Positions 10,588 to 21,848 of a stretch of 64,000 nt of DNA are shown here, in pieces. The DNA comes from Stachybotrys elegans (lineage: Eukaryota > Ascomycota > Sordariomycetes > Hypocreales > Stachybotryaceae): positions 1,798,001 through 1,862,000 of the forward strand of contig JAGPNK010000002.1 in NCBI GenBank assembly GCA_020746835.1, given 5' to 3'. Each line of letters begins with the position of its first letter. The stretch's first letter is position 1. A model generated the notes under the pieces. The model had not been told where the DNA came from, ran no database searches, and was given only the letters and a program-made list of their open reading frames with translations. The translations under genes were made by a program, and so were the position numbers.

Positions 10588-13452
10588 ATGGCATCCGTCC
10601 CTGCCGCTGGAGGACCCGACTCCCCAGTCACCGTCAAGGTGACGTTCCAGGGAATCACTCGCCGCGCCAAGATGCCCCTTCGCGTCATGGCTCCCGACAG
10701 CCTTGAGAAGAGTGTACGTACAAATGGCTTTTTAGCGTCTCGAGAGTCCTGAACAGAAGGGTCCTCAAAAGAGGCGCCTTGCTGTGAATGACATATTTCG
10801 TGTGTTTGATTTTGTTTTCTTCGGTCTTCTGACCCGGCTTTAGGTCAGAGCATTCTTGAACATCTCCGACGAGTCCGTCATTTTCATTGAGCGATACTCC
10901 GATTCCGCCGCTGCCTACGTGATGCTGCAGGCCGAAAACATTGCCGTCTACAAGCAGCTTTTCCGTGCTGCCAAGGCAAAGTCAAAACTCAAGCTGCGCG
11001 TTAGCCTCAAGGAGTCCGAGGATAAGCCTGCAACTCCCCAGCCTGTTACTGTCGAGGACGCTCCCGAGACTCCTTCGCTTGTCGATGGTGCCGATGCTCA
11101 GCCCGCCTCGGTCTCCGAGTCTGCTCCTCCTTCTCCCGCTCCCGCTCCCTCCGCCTCTTCGACACAGACCACTCTCCCCCTTCGATCCTATGAGCCTCCT
11201 AGCCCCATCGCCAGCAACCCTGTGCCTCAGGGCGACAGGCTCCAGGCCCTCGAGGGTCAGCTTCGCTCGCTCGTGGAGCGAAATGTCGGCATGACCGCCA
11301 ACCTCGACGATAGCCTCAAGCTCATTATGGACCGAAACACTGGCATGGCCAGCCACCTGGCTCAACAGCAGCAGCAACTCCGCGCCATGCTCCGCACCAA
11401 GTGCTGCAGCGTCGATACCGCCGTTGCCACCCCCGAGCCCGCCCAGCCTTCGACTCCCGAGTCTCCAGCAGTCACGTCACCCACGACCGTGTGCGGCGTT
11501 GCCGGCCCCGGCTTTGCCGTCTGCTGCAACAGCTGCGAGTGTCCCATGCCCGATGCTCACTACCACTGCTCCACCTGTGACGATGGTGACTTTGACCTGT
11601 GCCCGCCCTGTGTTGAGAAGGGCATTACCTGCTACAGCAACGAGCACTGGCTCATCAAGCGAAACATCACTGATGGCCACATTGTCGCTAGCATCACCGA
11701 GAAGGTTGCTCCTAAGCTAAGGAAGCAGCACCAGAAGAAGGAAGAGCTTAAGCAGGAGGCCACTCCCGTCACTAAGCTCGAGGCTGTTCTCAACCCAGCC
11801 ATTCAGCCATGGGCTATCCTCAACAACATGAGGACCTGCAACTGCTGCATCAAGGGTAGGATATCCAATCCATTGACTTGTCGTGACATTGCTGACCGCC
11901 TTAGAACTTCCCGAGAAGGAATTCCTGCACTGCGACTCTTGCCCCGACTACGACCTTTGCATTCGCTGCTTTGGCGATAACAACCACGGCCATCACCCCA
12001 AGCACAGCTTCAGCCCTGCTGTCGCCGGCACCAACATGCCTTCGTACATCAAGTCCAAGATGGCCCCTGGCCGCAACCAGATGCACTATGCCATCTGCGA
12101 TGGCTGCGACAAGGTTTGTTCCCCACACACCGCAAACTTGACACCTTTCCAGCTAACAACTTGAACAGTACATCGGTGGTGTTCGCCACAAGTGTCTTGA
12201 CTGCCCCGACTGGGATTACTGCTCTACCTGCATCAAGAGCACCTCGGTCACTCACCCCAAGCACCGCTTCGTGCCCATCTATGAGCCCTTGACCGACATC
12301 CAGACTATCGCTGCTGCCCAGCCTGTCCACGTCGGCATCTGCTGCGACGGCCCGCTCTGCTCCGTTGGCAAGGCCACTCCCTCGTACATCCGCGGTGTGC
12401 GATACAAGTGCGCTGTGTGCCATGACCTCGACTTCTGCGCCAATTGCGAAGCCAGCCCGGCCAATGAGCACAACCGCACCCACCCTCTGATCAAGTTCAG
12501 GACTCCTGTCCGTCACGTCAGTGTCACCACCACTGGCGAGCGCCAGGACGGTAAGCGTCTGCCTACTATGGGTGACCGCCGCGCCGCCAGCCCCAAGATT
12601 CCCACCGCTCCCAAGTCTCAGCCCACCCAGACCGTTGTGGACGTGAAGCCTGCTGAGCCCATGCCTGCTCCCGAGCCCGTCAAGGCGGAGCCTAAGCCCG
12701 TTGAGGTGAAGCCCGAGGTCAAGGAGGAGAAGCCCGTGGTCAAGGAGGTTCCCGAGTACCGCGCATCCTACGTCCGTGAGACCGTCGCTGACGGAACCAT
12801 CTTCCCTCCCAACCACGTCTTCGAGCAGACCTGGTACGTTCGAAACACCGGCAAGGTGGCCTGGCCCGGTGGCTGCTCTGTCAAATTTGTTGGTGGCGAC
12901 TACATGGGCCACGTTGACTCTGCCCACCCCGCTGGTATCGCCGAGCTCGTCTCTGCTTCCGAGTCGACCGTGTGCTACGCTCCTCTTGCTCCCGGCCAGG
13001 AGTTCCCCTTCACCGTTCTCCTCCGCACTCCTTCCCGCATGGGCAAGATTGTCTCTTACTGGCGCTTGACCTCGCCTATTGGTGAGAAGTTTGGCCACCG
13101 CCTCTGGTGCGATGTTAGCGTCCGCAACGTCAGCCTTGGCTCCAAGGCCGTGCCTGTTCCTTCTCCCCAGGTTGCTAGCCCGGCGCCTGAGGTGCCAGAG
13201 CCTGCCCCTGAGCGCAGCACCATGATCTTCCCCAAGCTTGAGACCGAGTCCCCTGTTTCCAGCGTCCACCAGGAGTCGGCCCCTGCCAAGTCCGAGACAA
13301 CCAAGTCTGTTGCCTCTGACAAGTTCGAGGAGTGCGAAGACGATGCTGAATGGGATGTGTCGGATGACGGTTTCATGACTGATGAGGAATACGATATCCT
13401 TGATGCTTCTGACGACGAGTATCTCGAGCAGCAAAACAACAACAAGAAGTAA
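10588..13452 (+). CDS. NBR1-type selective autophagy cargo receptor (PB1, four ZZ fingers, FW domain)
   Basis: Four coding exons, 10588-10713, 10844-11855, 11905-12113 and 12169-13452, give about 876 residues. Residues about 9-93 form a PB1-like domain: a basic FQGITRRAK strand, then an acidic ERYSDS patch. Four ZZ zinc fingers with CxxC pairs follow at about 262-315, 370-420, 437-490 and 503-555. After a Pro/Glu/Lys linker, residues about 646-768 form the FW domain, with its four tryptophans in the QTWYV, AWPGG, SYWRL and LWCDV contexts. The C-terminus is acidic and holds YDIL at 857-860, a candidate LIR motif for Atg8 binding. By family knowledge, such proteins carry cargo to autophagosomes, or in fission yeast to endosomal vacuolar targeting. 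No UBA domain follows the FW domain. The start is the first ATG after the leader intron. The cargo is not predictable from sequence. Confidence 0.9.
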
Positions 13453-14583
13453 ACACAAATTGGGATTAATTGGGTTCGGTAAGGGATTCGGGGTTCAGGA
13501 TAATGCTTCTCTGGTTCCCTTTCGAGGCTGTGTACTTCAACATTTCTCATTTCTTTTTGCTATCTGAATCTCTACATCAGTGATTCAACACAGGAACAGA
13601 CATCCATTTGGTGATGCGATGGAGCGCGTGCCTTCAGAGATAGCACTCTCTTTTGTGATGTATGGCATTACTAGGACGCAAGCAAATTGTTACGAAATTG
13701 AAAATATATGATCCACCATACCTCTTGTTCTGTGTTGGTGATGCTGGAATTAGGACAGCTAACCTTCGTAATGCGTGACGTGATGGTTCCAAAACCTCTG
13801 GCACGTGATGAAAGTAGGTACCAAGTACTACTAGGTACCTACTGGTATACGGAGTACTAGGGTAGGTACTAAGTGGGTAGGCATGATGTGAGTGGAAGGA
13901 GCTCCCTTAGTATCTGCCTAGGTGTCCATAAGGTGCTGCCTTAGATTTGTGGATAACCTGTCAGCAAATGGGCACTGTGGGGTCGGGGCATGCCACCATG
14001 TATCATACAGTGCGCAAGCACAGTGCGTAGCCCAAATACGCACCAGCCCTTCATATTTTCTTCATAAATGGCAGGACAGTGCGCACTTCTTTGGCAGCCC
14101 ACATCAGCTCAAGCCAAGGTACTAAGTCCCTATTAGTGTTTGGTTGCTGCTCCCACCTCGTTGCCAAAGGGAGGACACTAAGAGGGCAAGGAAGTCGAAC
14201 CGAGGAAAAAAAAAAAAAACCATCGAACACCCCCAATCCTTGCCCCCCCGTGGTGCGTGTTGACTTATCCAGACCAACCATCTCAACACCACGCGCACGC
14301 GCCTCGGCGAGTCTCCTTTGTTTTCTTGACCTTCTTTGGTTCTCCAACTCCCCCTTCCCTTCCCCACGCAGCTATTGCTCTGCAGTAGTTGTCGCGGTAT
14401 TTGGATGCGCACATAGCAAACCCACTCAGCGGCCCCCGACGCCTGCTTTTCCTCTCTCGACTTTCCTTTCCTACCTCTCTTCCCTTCTATTATCCATCCC
14501 AACTCGGGACCATATCAATCGTCTCATCGACTCCCCATCACCACAACACCGACCTGCCCTCTCTCCTTTACTTTTCTTTCGAT
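13453..14583. other. Intergenic region NBR1-NUP2 with GTACC/TACGGAGTAC palindrome cluster
   Basis: No gene was seen. Positions 13811-13880 hold a dense cluster of short palindromes (GGTACC, AGTACT, TACGGAGTAC). The final 250 bp before the next start codon are CT-rich and look like a fungal promoter and leader. Confidence 0.6.
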
Positions 14584-17500
14584 ATGGTCACCTTCGCCCT
14601 TCCCGGCGAGGCTGAGGGCGCCGACGCCGTCACCGCGGCCACGCCCAGGGCGCGCCCCCTTCCCTTCGCGAAGCGTAGCTTCTCGTCCTCGTCCCCCTAC
14701 ATCGGAAGCGCACCCGCGAAGCGCCTGGGCACTCCTCATGCCGCGTCCGCACGCAAGCTCTTCACGACCCGCGACGGCATGGCATCCAACAGTCTCAACA
14801 AGAGCTCCATCGCCACCGCGAGAAACATCTTTCGGGCGTCGGCCATGAGCGATAGCCCTCCCTCCGCCTCCTTCTCCCCGAGCCTGCCTCAGAGCGCGAT
14901 GAAGAAGGTCTTTGCGCCCGGAGCCACCCCCGAGCCGACGAGATTCCGACAGGATACCGCCCAGGCGACGCCTCGAGGCATGGCTGCCAAGGCATCCGAC
15001 AAGGAGCTCTTCAAGATGCGCATCGCGTCGCCCCCGCCCGAGCTGAGTGGTGAGGCCCTGGCAAGAAAGGTCCCCGCGGATTGGAATGCTAAGGGCTCCA
15101 TCTACGCTGACCAGTTTCTCGCCCATCTCTGCCCTCCCGATCTCGACGAGGAGCAGCGACGTCAGTTTTTCTGCATCCTCGATTTGCGTCGCCTGAAGTA
15201 CGCCGCCGACGAGATCTTCTCAAGGAAGGACTGGAAGCTCAACATTATGAACTTTGCCAAAGAGTTCGAGAAGAGCCGAAGCATCATTCTCCTGCGCTAC
15301 GGCCTATACGAGTTCCAAAATGTGAAACCCTCTAAGGAAGTCCTTAAGAGGTGGCGACGCGAGCACGGCCTGCCTGACGTAGAGGACGAGGAAGCCGAAC
15401 CCAGCCCCTCTAAGCCGGCGTCATCGAAGAAGCGCAAGGCAGATGACGATGGTGCCAAAGATACCGGTGCCTCTGGGCTTTCTGCCGGCAAGAGACGGGC
15501 TACAGAAAAGGCTGAGGAGCCCGTTGCGGCTCCTGCAGCAAGCAAGAACAAGAGAAAGGCTTCTGTTAGCGACGACACCACCAGTCAACCTAACAAGCTG
15601 CAGAAGCCCACCTCGGCCTCGGCCACTCTCTTCGGCCAGATCGCCGAGAAGCACTCGACCACCCCCTCTTCCTCTCCTGCAAAGTCAATCTTCAAGCCGG
15701 CAGAGCCCTCGTCAACCCCATCCAGCAGTCTCTTTTCGTCGCAGAAGCCAGCAAACGGCAGCCTGGCTCGCTCCGTGTTTTCCAACATCAAGACTGGTCC
15801 GACGCAAGCTGCTAGCGGTGGAAGCAACATCTTTGGCTACCTCTCTGATGCCAGCTCGGCCAAGAACAGTGGCGTGGAGGCCGATGCTGAGAGCGAGGCT
15901 GACTCAGACGCCGAAGAGAGCCCTGAAGCTGCCCAGAGCGATGAGCCAGGTGCTGGTGCAAGCGGAGCGGGCGAGACCCCGTCATCTGTTGAACAATCTG
16001 CTCCCGCAGCCACTGCCGCCTCGAGCGCTGCCGGAACCCGCGAGAACACCCCGGGCCCTAGCTTGTTTGACCGTGTAACCAAGACTAGCGATGGCCAACC
16101 TGCACGAGTGGATATGACGGATGCGTCAGCCACTGAGAAGGCAACCCCTGCCGACCAGACATGGAACCCATCCAGCACTCCCATCAAGTTTGCCCCTTCG
16201 AGCGCAGCTCCTTCTAGCTCCATGTTTAGCGCCTCAACCTCGGCAGCCCCTGCCGCCAATATCTTCGCGTCCAAGAGCACGTTGCAGTCCAACCTGTTCG
16301 GAGCTCCCAAGCAGGACAAGCCTGCAGAGAAGCCTGCATCGACTGAGAGCTCTGACGCACAAACCAAGGATGGCGGAGAGTCGGACAAGGAGAATGAAGA
16401 CAAGGTGGCTAAGAAGCCCTTTGAGCTCAAGCCCGCCGCCTCTCAGCCGGCCTTTGGCTCCATGTTCCAGCCGAAGCCTGCCAGTACAGAGACACCCAAG
16501 GCGACAGAGACGTCCACTCCCACTCCTTCTTTGTTTGGTGCTGCTAAGACGGATACCTCAGCTGCTGCGCCGGCGCCGACCAATCTGTTTGGCGCTTCGG
16601 CTAAGCCTGCTGAGCCGGCTTCCACATCCACCCCTGTGATGAAGTCGTCAACGCTATTCGGTGCGCCTACCGCAACGGCAGCCAAAACGGATGCTCCTCA
16701 GCCAACCTCTCTTTTTGGTGCCCCCAAGGCCGTTGGCAGCGATACCAGTGCTTCTGCAACCTCACTCTTTGGTGCAAAGCCCGCAGGAAACAGCCTCTTC
16801 GGCTCATCTTCGTCGGCTGCTCCCAGCTCCAACCTGTTCGGATCTGCCCCAGCAGCCTCAACTACTCCCGCTCAGCCTGCGGCGACACCGCTGTTTGGTG
16901 CGGCGGCGGATAAGCCTAAGGAGCCTGCCTTCCAGGCCGCCCCCAAGCTTCTCTTTGGAGGCCCCAAGTCTCCTCCTGCTTCCACTGCTACCAACTCCCT
17001 CTTCAGTGGCAGCCCTATGAAGCAGGATGAGCCCTCGCCTGCCAAGAGGCCATTCACGGGAGGTACCGCTGCTCCAGCTGCCTCAACTCCCATATTCAGC
17101 TTTGGCGCACCTCAAACTCAACCGTCGACCAACATATTTGGTGGCGCAGCTTCATCGGCAGCGGCCCCCACGCCTTCCATTAACCTGGGTGGTGCTGGAT
17201 CAAATACTGGATCCGGTGGCTTCAACTTCAACTTTGGCTCAGGGGGGTCGAGTGGTAACTCGGTGAGCAATCCATTTGCAGCTGGCGGCACGACAGCACC
17301 CACCAGTACACCCTCATCCTCCTTCACCTTTTCCGGAGCACCTGCGTCATCGGCGCCACCCGCTGGAGGTTCCAGCATGTTCCAATTTGGCGGAAGCAGT
17401 GGAGGGTCTGCTGCTCCATCTGGTGGCCCAATCTTTGGAGGCTCATCCACGCCCATGTTTGGCGGTGCCTCCACTTCCAGTGCTCCGGCCCCAACTTCCC

Positions 17501-18191
17501 AGCCGCAGGGCAATGGAATCTTCGCCTCGACCCTGGCTGCCCCCAACTTCGGCAACCTCCAAGCTCCGGGTGGTGGAGCGTCAACTACCGGGACCAGTAA
17601 GTCTCCTTTTCCGCATCGGAAGATAGCCCCGCTAAAGCGTCGGGTCTAGACTCTCCCTTCAGTTTTGGAGGAGGCTCTAGCCTGGCAACCACCCCGGCTG
17701 GCGGAACTCCGGAACCATCTGGACAGACGGAGGCTGCCAAGAGCAAAGAGGACGACGAGGAGGGCGAGAAGCAGGAGCAAATCAGCCTGACGGAAGGAAC
17801 GGAGCCGGACGAGGACGCCGTGCACGAGGTGCGAGCCAAGGTGTTGAAGTATGTGCCGCCCGGAGAGAAGTCGGATGGCGACGACAAGCCCAAGTCAAAG
17901 AGTCCGTGGTCGACGCAGGGCGTGGGAGCTCTGAAGCTGCTGAAGCATAAGAAGACGGAAGCGGTGCGACTGCTCCTCCGCGCCGAACCGCGAGGGCATA
18001 TTGCCATCAACCGGGCTGTCTTGGCGGATATGACGTACAAGTCGGACGAGAAGTATGTTAAATTGACCACTTCGAACGAGAAGGGCGATGGTTTGGAGAC
18101 GTGGATGCTCCAGGTCAAGACAAAGGACCTCGCCAAGGAGTTGGCCGAGTCTCTGGAGAAGTACAAGACGTTTAATAAGAAGAAGGCCTAG
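14584..18191 (+). CDS. NUP2: Nucleoporin Nup2 (Nup50/Nup61-like), FG repeats with C-terminal Ran-binding domain
   Basis: Two exons, 14584-17596 and 17650-18191, encode about 1184 residues. The first 170 residues are basic and Ser/Ala-rich. Residues about 173-262 form a predicted helical block (IYADQFLAHL to REHGLPD). A Lys-rich segment with NLS-like clusters (KKRK, KNKRK) follows. From about 345 to 1005 there are many FG-type repeats (LFG, SLFGAP, IFGG). The last 115 residues (about 1060-1175) match a RanBP1-type Ran-binding domain (VRAKVLKY, LLLRAEPRG). Nup2 is a mobile nuclear-basket nucleoporin that speeds import-complex disassembly with importin alpha and Ran. I chose the 53-nt intron (GTAAGT to TCTAG) because it alone restores frame, giving SPFSFGGG across the joint. 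The later TTCAG acceptor does not keep the frame. Confidence 0.88.
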
Positions 18192-18842
18192 ATGGAGGCC
18201 ATGGGCTTTGTCAAAGGGTAGAAGCAGTTGCTTAGCAAGCGATTTTTGCAGAAAAGCGCAGGTTAAAAAGGTAAGGAATGGGAGGCAAAGGGACAGGTTC
18301 TGGAGCATCACTGGCGTTTGTGCAGCATTTTCTTTCTTCTTATTCATGTTGAGAGGGTTGACCACTGCCTGCAAACTTGATGGTCTTTCGCTTTATATAC
18401 TTGGCCTTGTAATACCTTTCTGATCGGATACAAAGAGATTGTTTGAAACAACAGCGAGACTCGGGGTGTGACAAAGAAGTTTGTGCAAAGTGTTCATCAG
18501 ATTGGACGGGTGAGTGTGATGTCTGGCAAATTGAGTGAGGGTGGAGAACTGGGAAACTGTAGATTGTTCCTATGCTTGATGGCTGCATGCTACATTGGCA
18601 GTTAAACGGCTGCATGCCTTGGCCATATTGATCCAAGTTGAGGTTGGATGCAGCATCCTCAATCTCCAGTGTTGTGGTGCAGCTGGATTGCGGGGGCGGG
18701 GTCTGTTACAGTGCTTTAGGCCCCCCGACAACACGCACACGCGTGTCGCGTCCACCCACTATCACTTTTTGGCCTGTGACCAACGTCGAAGCTTGGAATC
18801 CAGCCCAACGTTGCCGTTTCACGCCGACGACTCTGCCAAACA
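18192..18842. other. Intergenic region NUP2 to gamma-tubulin
   Basis: 3' flank of NUP2 and promoter of the gamma-tubulin gene. No gene was seen. A palindromic ACACGCGTGT lies about 100 bp before the gamma-tubulin start. Confidence 0.6.
18737..18746. promoter_or_regulatory. MluI cell-cycle box-like palindrome (ACACGCGTGT)
   Basis: The core ACGCGT at 18739-18744 is the recognition sequence of MBF-type G1/S regulators in yeasts. It sits about 100 bp upstream of the gamma-tubulin start, a plausible place. The same hexamer occurs elsewhere in the window (near 6173, 26894, 31869 and 38556), so chance cannot be excluded. Confidence 0.35.
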
Positions 18843-20669
18843 ATGCCACGGTAAGAAAAGACAAACCAGTACTGCAAACAAGCTGCAGTTGCGCAACCGA
18901 GAGCTCTTACTGACAGCTGGTGTCGTGCAGGGAGATTATCACGATCCAGGCCGGGCAATGCGGTAACAGCAGTCAGTCTCCCTTCCCCTCCTTGCACCAT
19001 CTCTCTACCTACCGCGGGATTTCTCCCCTTGGATAGTGTCTTGACTTGAGACTTACGGCTGGTGTAGTTGGCAGCCAGTTCTGGCAGCAGCTTTGCCAGG
19101 AGCACGGAATCAGCCAGGACGGCAACCTCGAAGACTTTGCGACCGAGGGCGGCGACCGCAAGGACGTCTTCTACTACCAGAGCGACGATACGCGGTACAT
19201 TCCTCGCGCGATCCTAATCGACCTCGAGCCTCGAGTACGTAATTCGAATAGCCCTCCCCGAGGCATGGCACACGATGCAGAAGCAGTGGGACAAGGCGCG
19301 TTGCAGCTGCTAATGGAGACGGCAGGTGATTAACGGCATCCAAAGCGGCCCCTACAAGAATATTTACAACCCTGAAAATTTCTACGTTGGCAAAGATGGA
19401 GTGGGTGCTGCGAACAACTGGGGTGACGGTTACCAGAGCGGCGAGGCGGTCTGCGAGGATATAATGGAGATGATTGACCGAGAGGCGGATGGCAGCGACT
19501 CGCTAGAGGTAGGTGATGGGCGATATCGAATGCGTTATGTGCAGCGCTGATGTATCTGTAGGGGTTCATGATGCTCCATTCGATCGCTGGTGGTACGGGT
19601 TCGGGCCTGGGCTCGTTCCTCCTTGAGCGGCTCAACGACCGGTTCCCCAAGAAGATCATCCAGACGTACTCGGTGTTCCCCGACACGACAAACGCAGGCG
19701 ACGTGGTGGTCCACCCATACAACAGCATCCTCTCCATGCGGCGGCTGACGCAGAATGCCGACTCGGTTGTTGTTCTGGATAACGGTGCCCTGTCCCATAT
19801 TGCGGCGGATCGTCTTCACGTGCAGGAGCCATCGTTCCAACAGACGAACCAGCTGGTAAGCTGCCTGTCTCGATATGGGTGACAGAGAAAGTCGAGGAGC
19901 TGATGATTTCGGTGTACAGGTGGCTACAGTCATGTCGGCGAGCACGACAACGCTACGATACCCGGGATACATGCACAACGACCTTGTTAGCATTTTGGCG
20001 TCTCTTATCCCCACGCCGAGATGCCACTTCCTCATGACGGCCTACACGCCCTTTACGGGCGATCAGGTCGAGCAGGCCAAGACGGTGCGCAAGACGACGG
20101 TGCTGGATGTCATGAGGAGATTGCTGCAGCCAAAGAACCGCATGGTGTCGACTGTTCCGGGGAAGAAGAGCTGCTACATCTCCATCCTCAACGTGATCCA
20201 AGGCGAGGTAGACCCGACGGATGTGCACAAGAGTCTGCTACGTATTAGGGAGCGACGGCTGGCAACGTTTATTCCCTGGGGTCCAGCGAGTATCCAGGTG
20301 GCTCTGACCAAGAGGAGCCCTTATATCCCCATGAGCCACCGCGTGAGCGGCCTCATGCTGGCCAACCACACGAGCATCGCAACGGTACGTGAAGAGGCAT
20401 GGTGAGCTTTATGACCAAGATGCTAACAATGGCTACAGCTGTTTAGGAGGATATTGAAGCAGTACGACGGCATGCGGAAGCGCAACGCTTTCATGGAGGG
20501 CTACAAGAAGACGGCGCCGTTTGCGGAGAACCTCGACGAGTTCGACGAGGCCAGGCAGGTCGTGGCGGACCTGATTGGCGAGTACGAGGCAGCCGAGGAC
20601 GCAGACTACCTGAATCCGGACAATGGGGACAAGGCGACGTCGGCTGAGACGGACAGGCGGGTTGCATGA
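18843..20669 (+). CDS. Gamma-tubulin
   Basis: Seven coding exons give 462 residues: 18843-18850, 18931-18971, 19068-19234, 19326-19508, 19562-19855, 19920-20384 and 20439-20669. The protein begins [26 protein letters not shown] followed by FWxQLCxEHGI is the gamma- rather than alpha- or beta-tubulin form. The tubulin GTP-binding loop appears as GGTGSG at 143-148, and the C-terminus ends in an acidic/polar tail without the alpha-tubulin terminal Tyr. Gamma-tubulin nucleates microtubules at spindle pole bodies as part of the gamma-tubulin complex. The first coding exon is only 8 nt (ATG CCA CG). I accept it because splicing yields the invariant REI.xIQAGQCGN start. The GTCAGT donor of exon 2 was chosen over an earlier GTAACA because only it yields GNSIGSQFW. 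The length is normal for the family. Confidence 0.93.
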
Positions 20670-21458
20670 GGTGCTGTCCTTGAGTTTTCTGCAACGTGGA
20701 ATTTTGCTGCGGTGATACCTACTAGAGAGAGAACATGTGCAAAATGAAGAGGGGGATGGACAGATAGGTGCCGCCCTGGCTGGCGTTTTGGGGGCAACTT
20801 GTTTTTGGAATGAATGTTTTCCTGGAACTGCATGGTACCTAGAGGATATGACAATTACGAAGTCGAATTTTCGGAGCCAGCATGTCATCAGGCTGCGAGT
20901 TCGGTGTCGAAAGGTCCTAGAATGAGTGTTGGATGTTCAGTGGTGGATGGGATCGACAGCTGCCAAGCGGTTTCCCCTGCATACGGAATACGTCAAACTC
21001 GGCTGTTGAGCTGCTGCAGCCGAGAAGGGGGGGGCGCGGTATGTGATGATCATGATCGCATCGGCACCTGGGGAGTGTGCGCTCTGCAGATTTACATGTA
21101 AACACCACCTTGCAAGGACTGAGGAGGTGTGGTTTGTGAGTGCTGTATCTCGACCCCCGTTGATGCAAGAGGTGGGTCACTCCCGGAGCGTTAGGTGCGG
21201 CTCTGCCCCTTCCTTGACGTCAATGACGTCAGATTTTCGTGAGAGCTACGTCTGTTGTATGGAGCGGCATTGCGTCGAAATCGAAGAACTCGAGAGATCG
21301 AGGGAGGGAGGAGGGGGAGGTTGCGAGAGGTATTTAGAGACTGCGAGGTGTTCGTTCTCGAGGACGGATTCTTCATCAATCTTACTTCATCGCTTCCACC
21401 AAGGCAAACCACGACAAGAAATCGACGTCTCCAACGAGGAAACTCGCAACAACAGCCC
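20670..21458. other. Intergenic region and promoter of the 91-residue protein gene
   Basis: No gene was seen. The stretch includes two adjacent perfect cAMP-response elements (annotated separately) and a purine-rich block at about 21295-21330. Confidence 0.6.
21215..21231. promoter_or_regulatory. Tandem cAMP-response elements (two TGACGTCA separated by 1 nt)
   Basis: Two perfect 8-bp TGACGTCA palindromes occupy 21215-21222 and 21224-21231. This is the consensus for ATF/CREB bZIP dimers (Atf1/AtfA in fungi), which act downstream of the Sty1/Hog1 stress MAP kinase. The pair lies 342 bp upstream of the start codon at 21573 and upstream of a predicted leader intron, consistent with a promoter position. 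Confidence 0.7.
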
Positions 21459-21527
21459 GTGAGTCTTACGCTTCTCGCCTACATCTTGACTATTTGCTGA
21501 TGTTTTGAAAGAAACCAACTCTTTCAG
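21459..21527 (+). other. Probable 5'UTR intron of the 91-residue protein gene
   Basis: A GTGAGT donor, a GCTGAT branch-like site and a CTTTCAG acceptor define a 69-nt intron. An A-rich leader of about 45 nt then leads to the start codon. Confidence 0.6.
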
Positions 21528-21572
21528 ACACCAAAAGAAGATTAAAAAAAAAAAAAAGACAACCACATCAAC

Positions 21573-21848
21573 ATGACTCAGTCCAAGGAAGAGAAGATCG
21601 CCAAGGTTCAGGCCAACCTGCCTCTCCCCGAACAGCCTCCTCGCCCCTCTGACTGGCAGTCTGCCGACGGCCGCAACGTTGGCGACGGCAGCGGCAGGGT
21701 CGAGGGCCACGTCGGTACAGAGGTGCGATCCGAGGCAGGCCTGCGCTCGCCCGCCACGAAGGGTGACGATCTGGACTTGAGCAGCGTCGGCCGCCAGGGC
21801 AAGGAGGGGCTTGACCACCCTCCCAGGGACGCTGCCTACAGGAGGTAG
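21573..21848 (+). CDS. Small hydrophilic protein, hydrophilin-like, likely stress-induced (function unknown)
   Basis: This is a single-exon coding region of 91 residues; I do not recognise a named family. The protein has no signal peptide, membrane segment or cysteine. It is rich in charged and small residues: about 12% Gly (11 of 91) with many Asp, Glu, Arg and Ser, so it should be disordered and very soluble. That meets the rough definition of hydrophilins, which protect cells against desiccation or osmotic stress. The ATG follows a poly-A leader in a typical fungal context. Coding status is supported by the strong promoter layout: two perfect CREs, a leader intron and an A-rich 5' leader. 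The stress role is inferred from composition and promoter only. It could instead be an unrelated lineage-specific small protein. Confidence 0.7.
   Translation: MTQSKEEKIAKVQANLPLPEQPPRPSDWQSADGRNVGDGSGRVEGHVGTEVRSEAGLRSPATKGDDLDLSSVGRQGKEGLDHPPRDAAYRR

Noticed and set aside
17597..17662. Alternative TTCAG acceptor for the NUP2 intron
   Set aside because: It shifts the frame of the Ran-binding domain; the TCTAG acceptor at 17649 keeps it.
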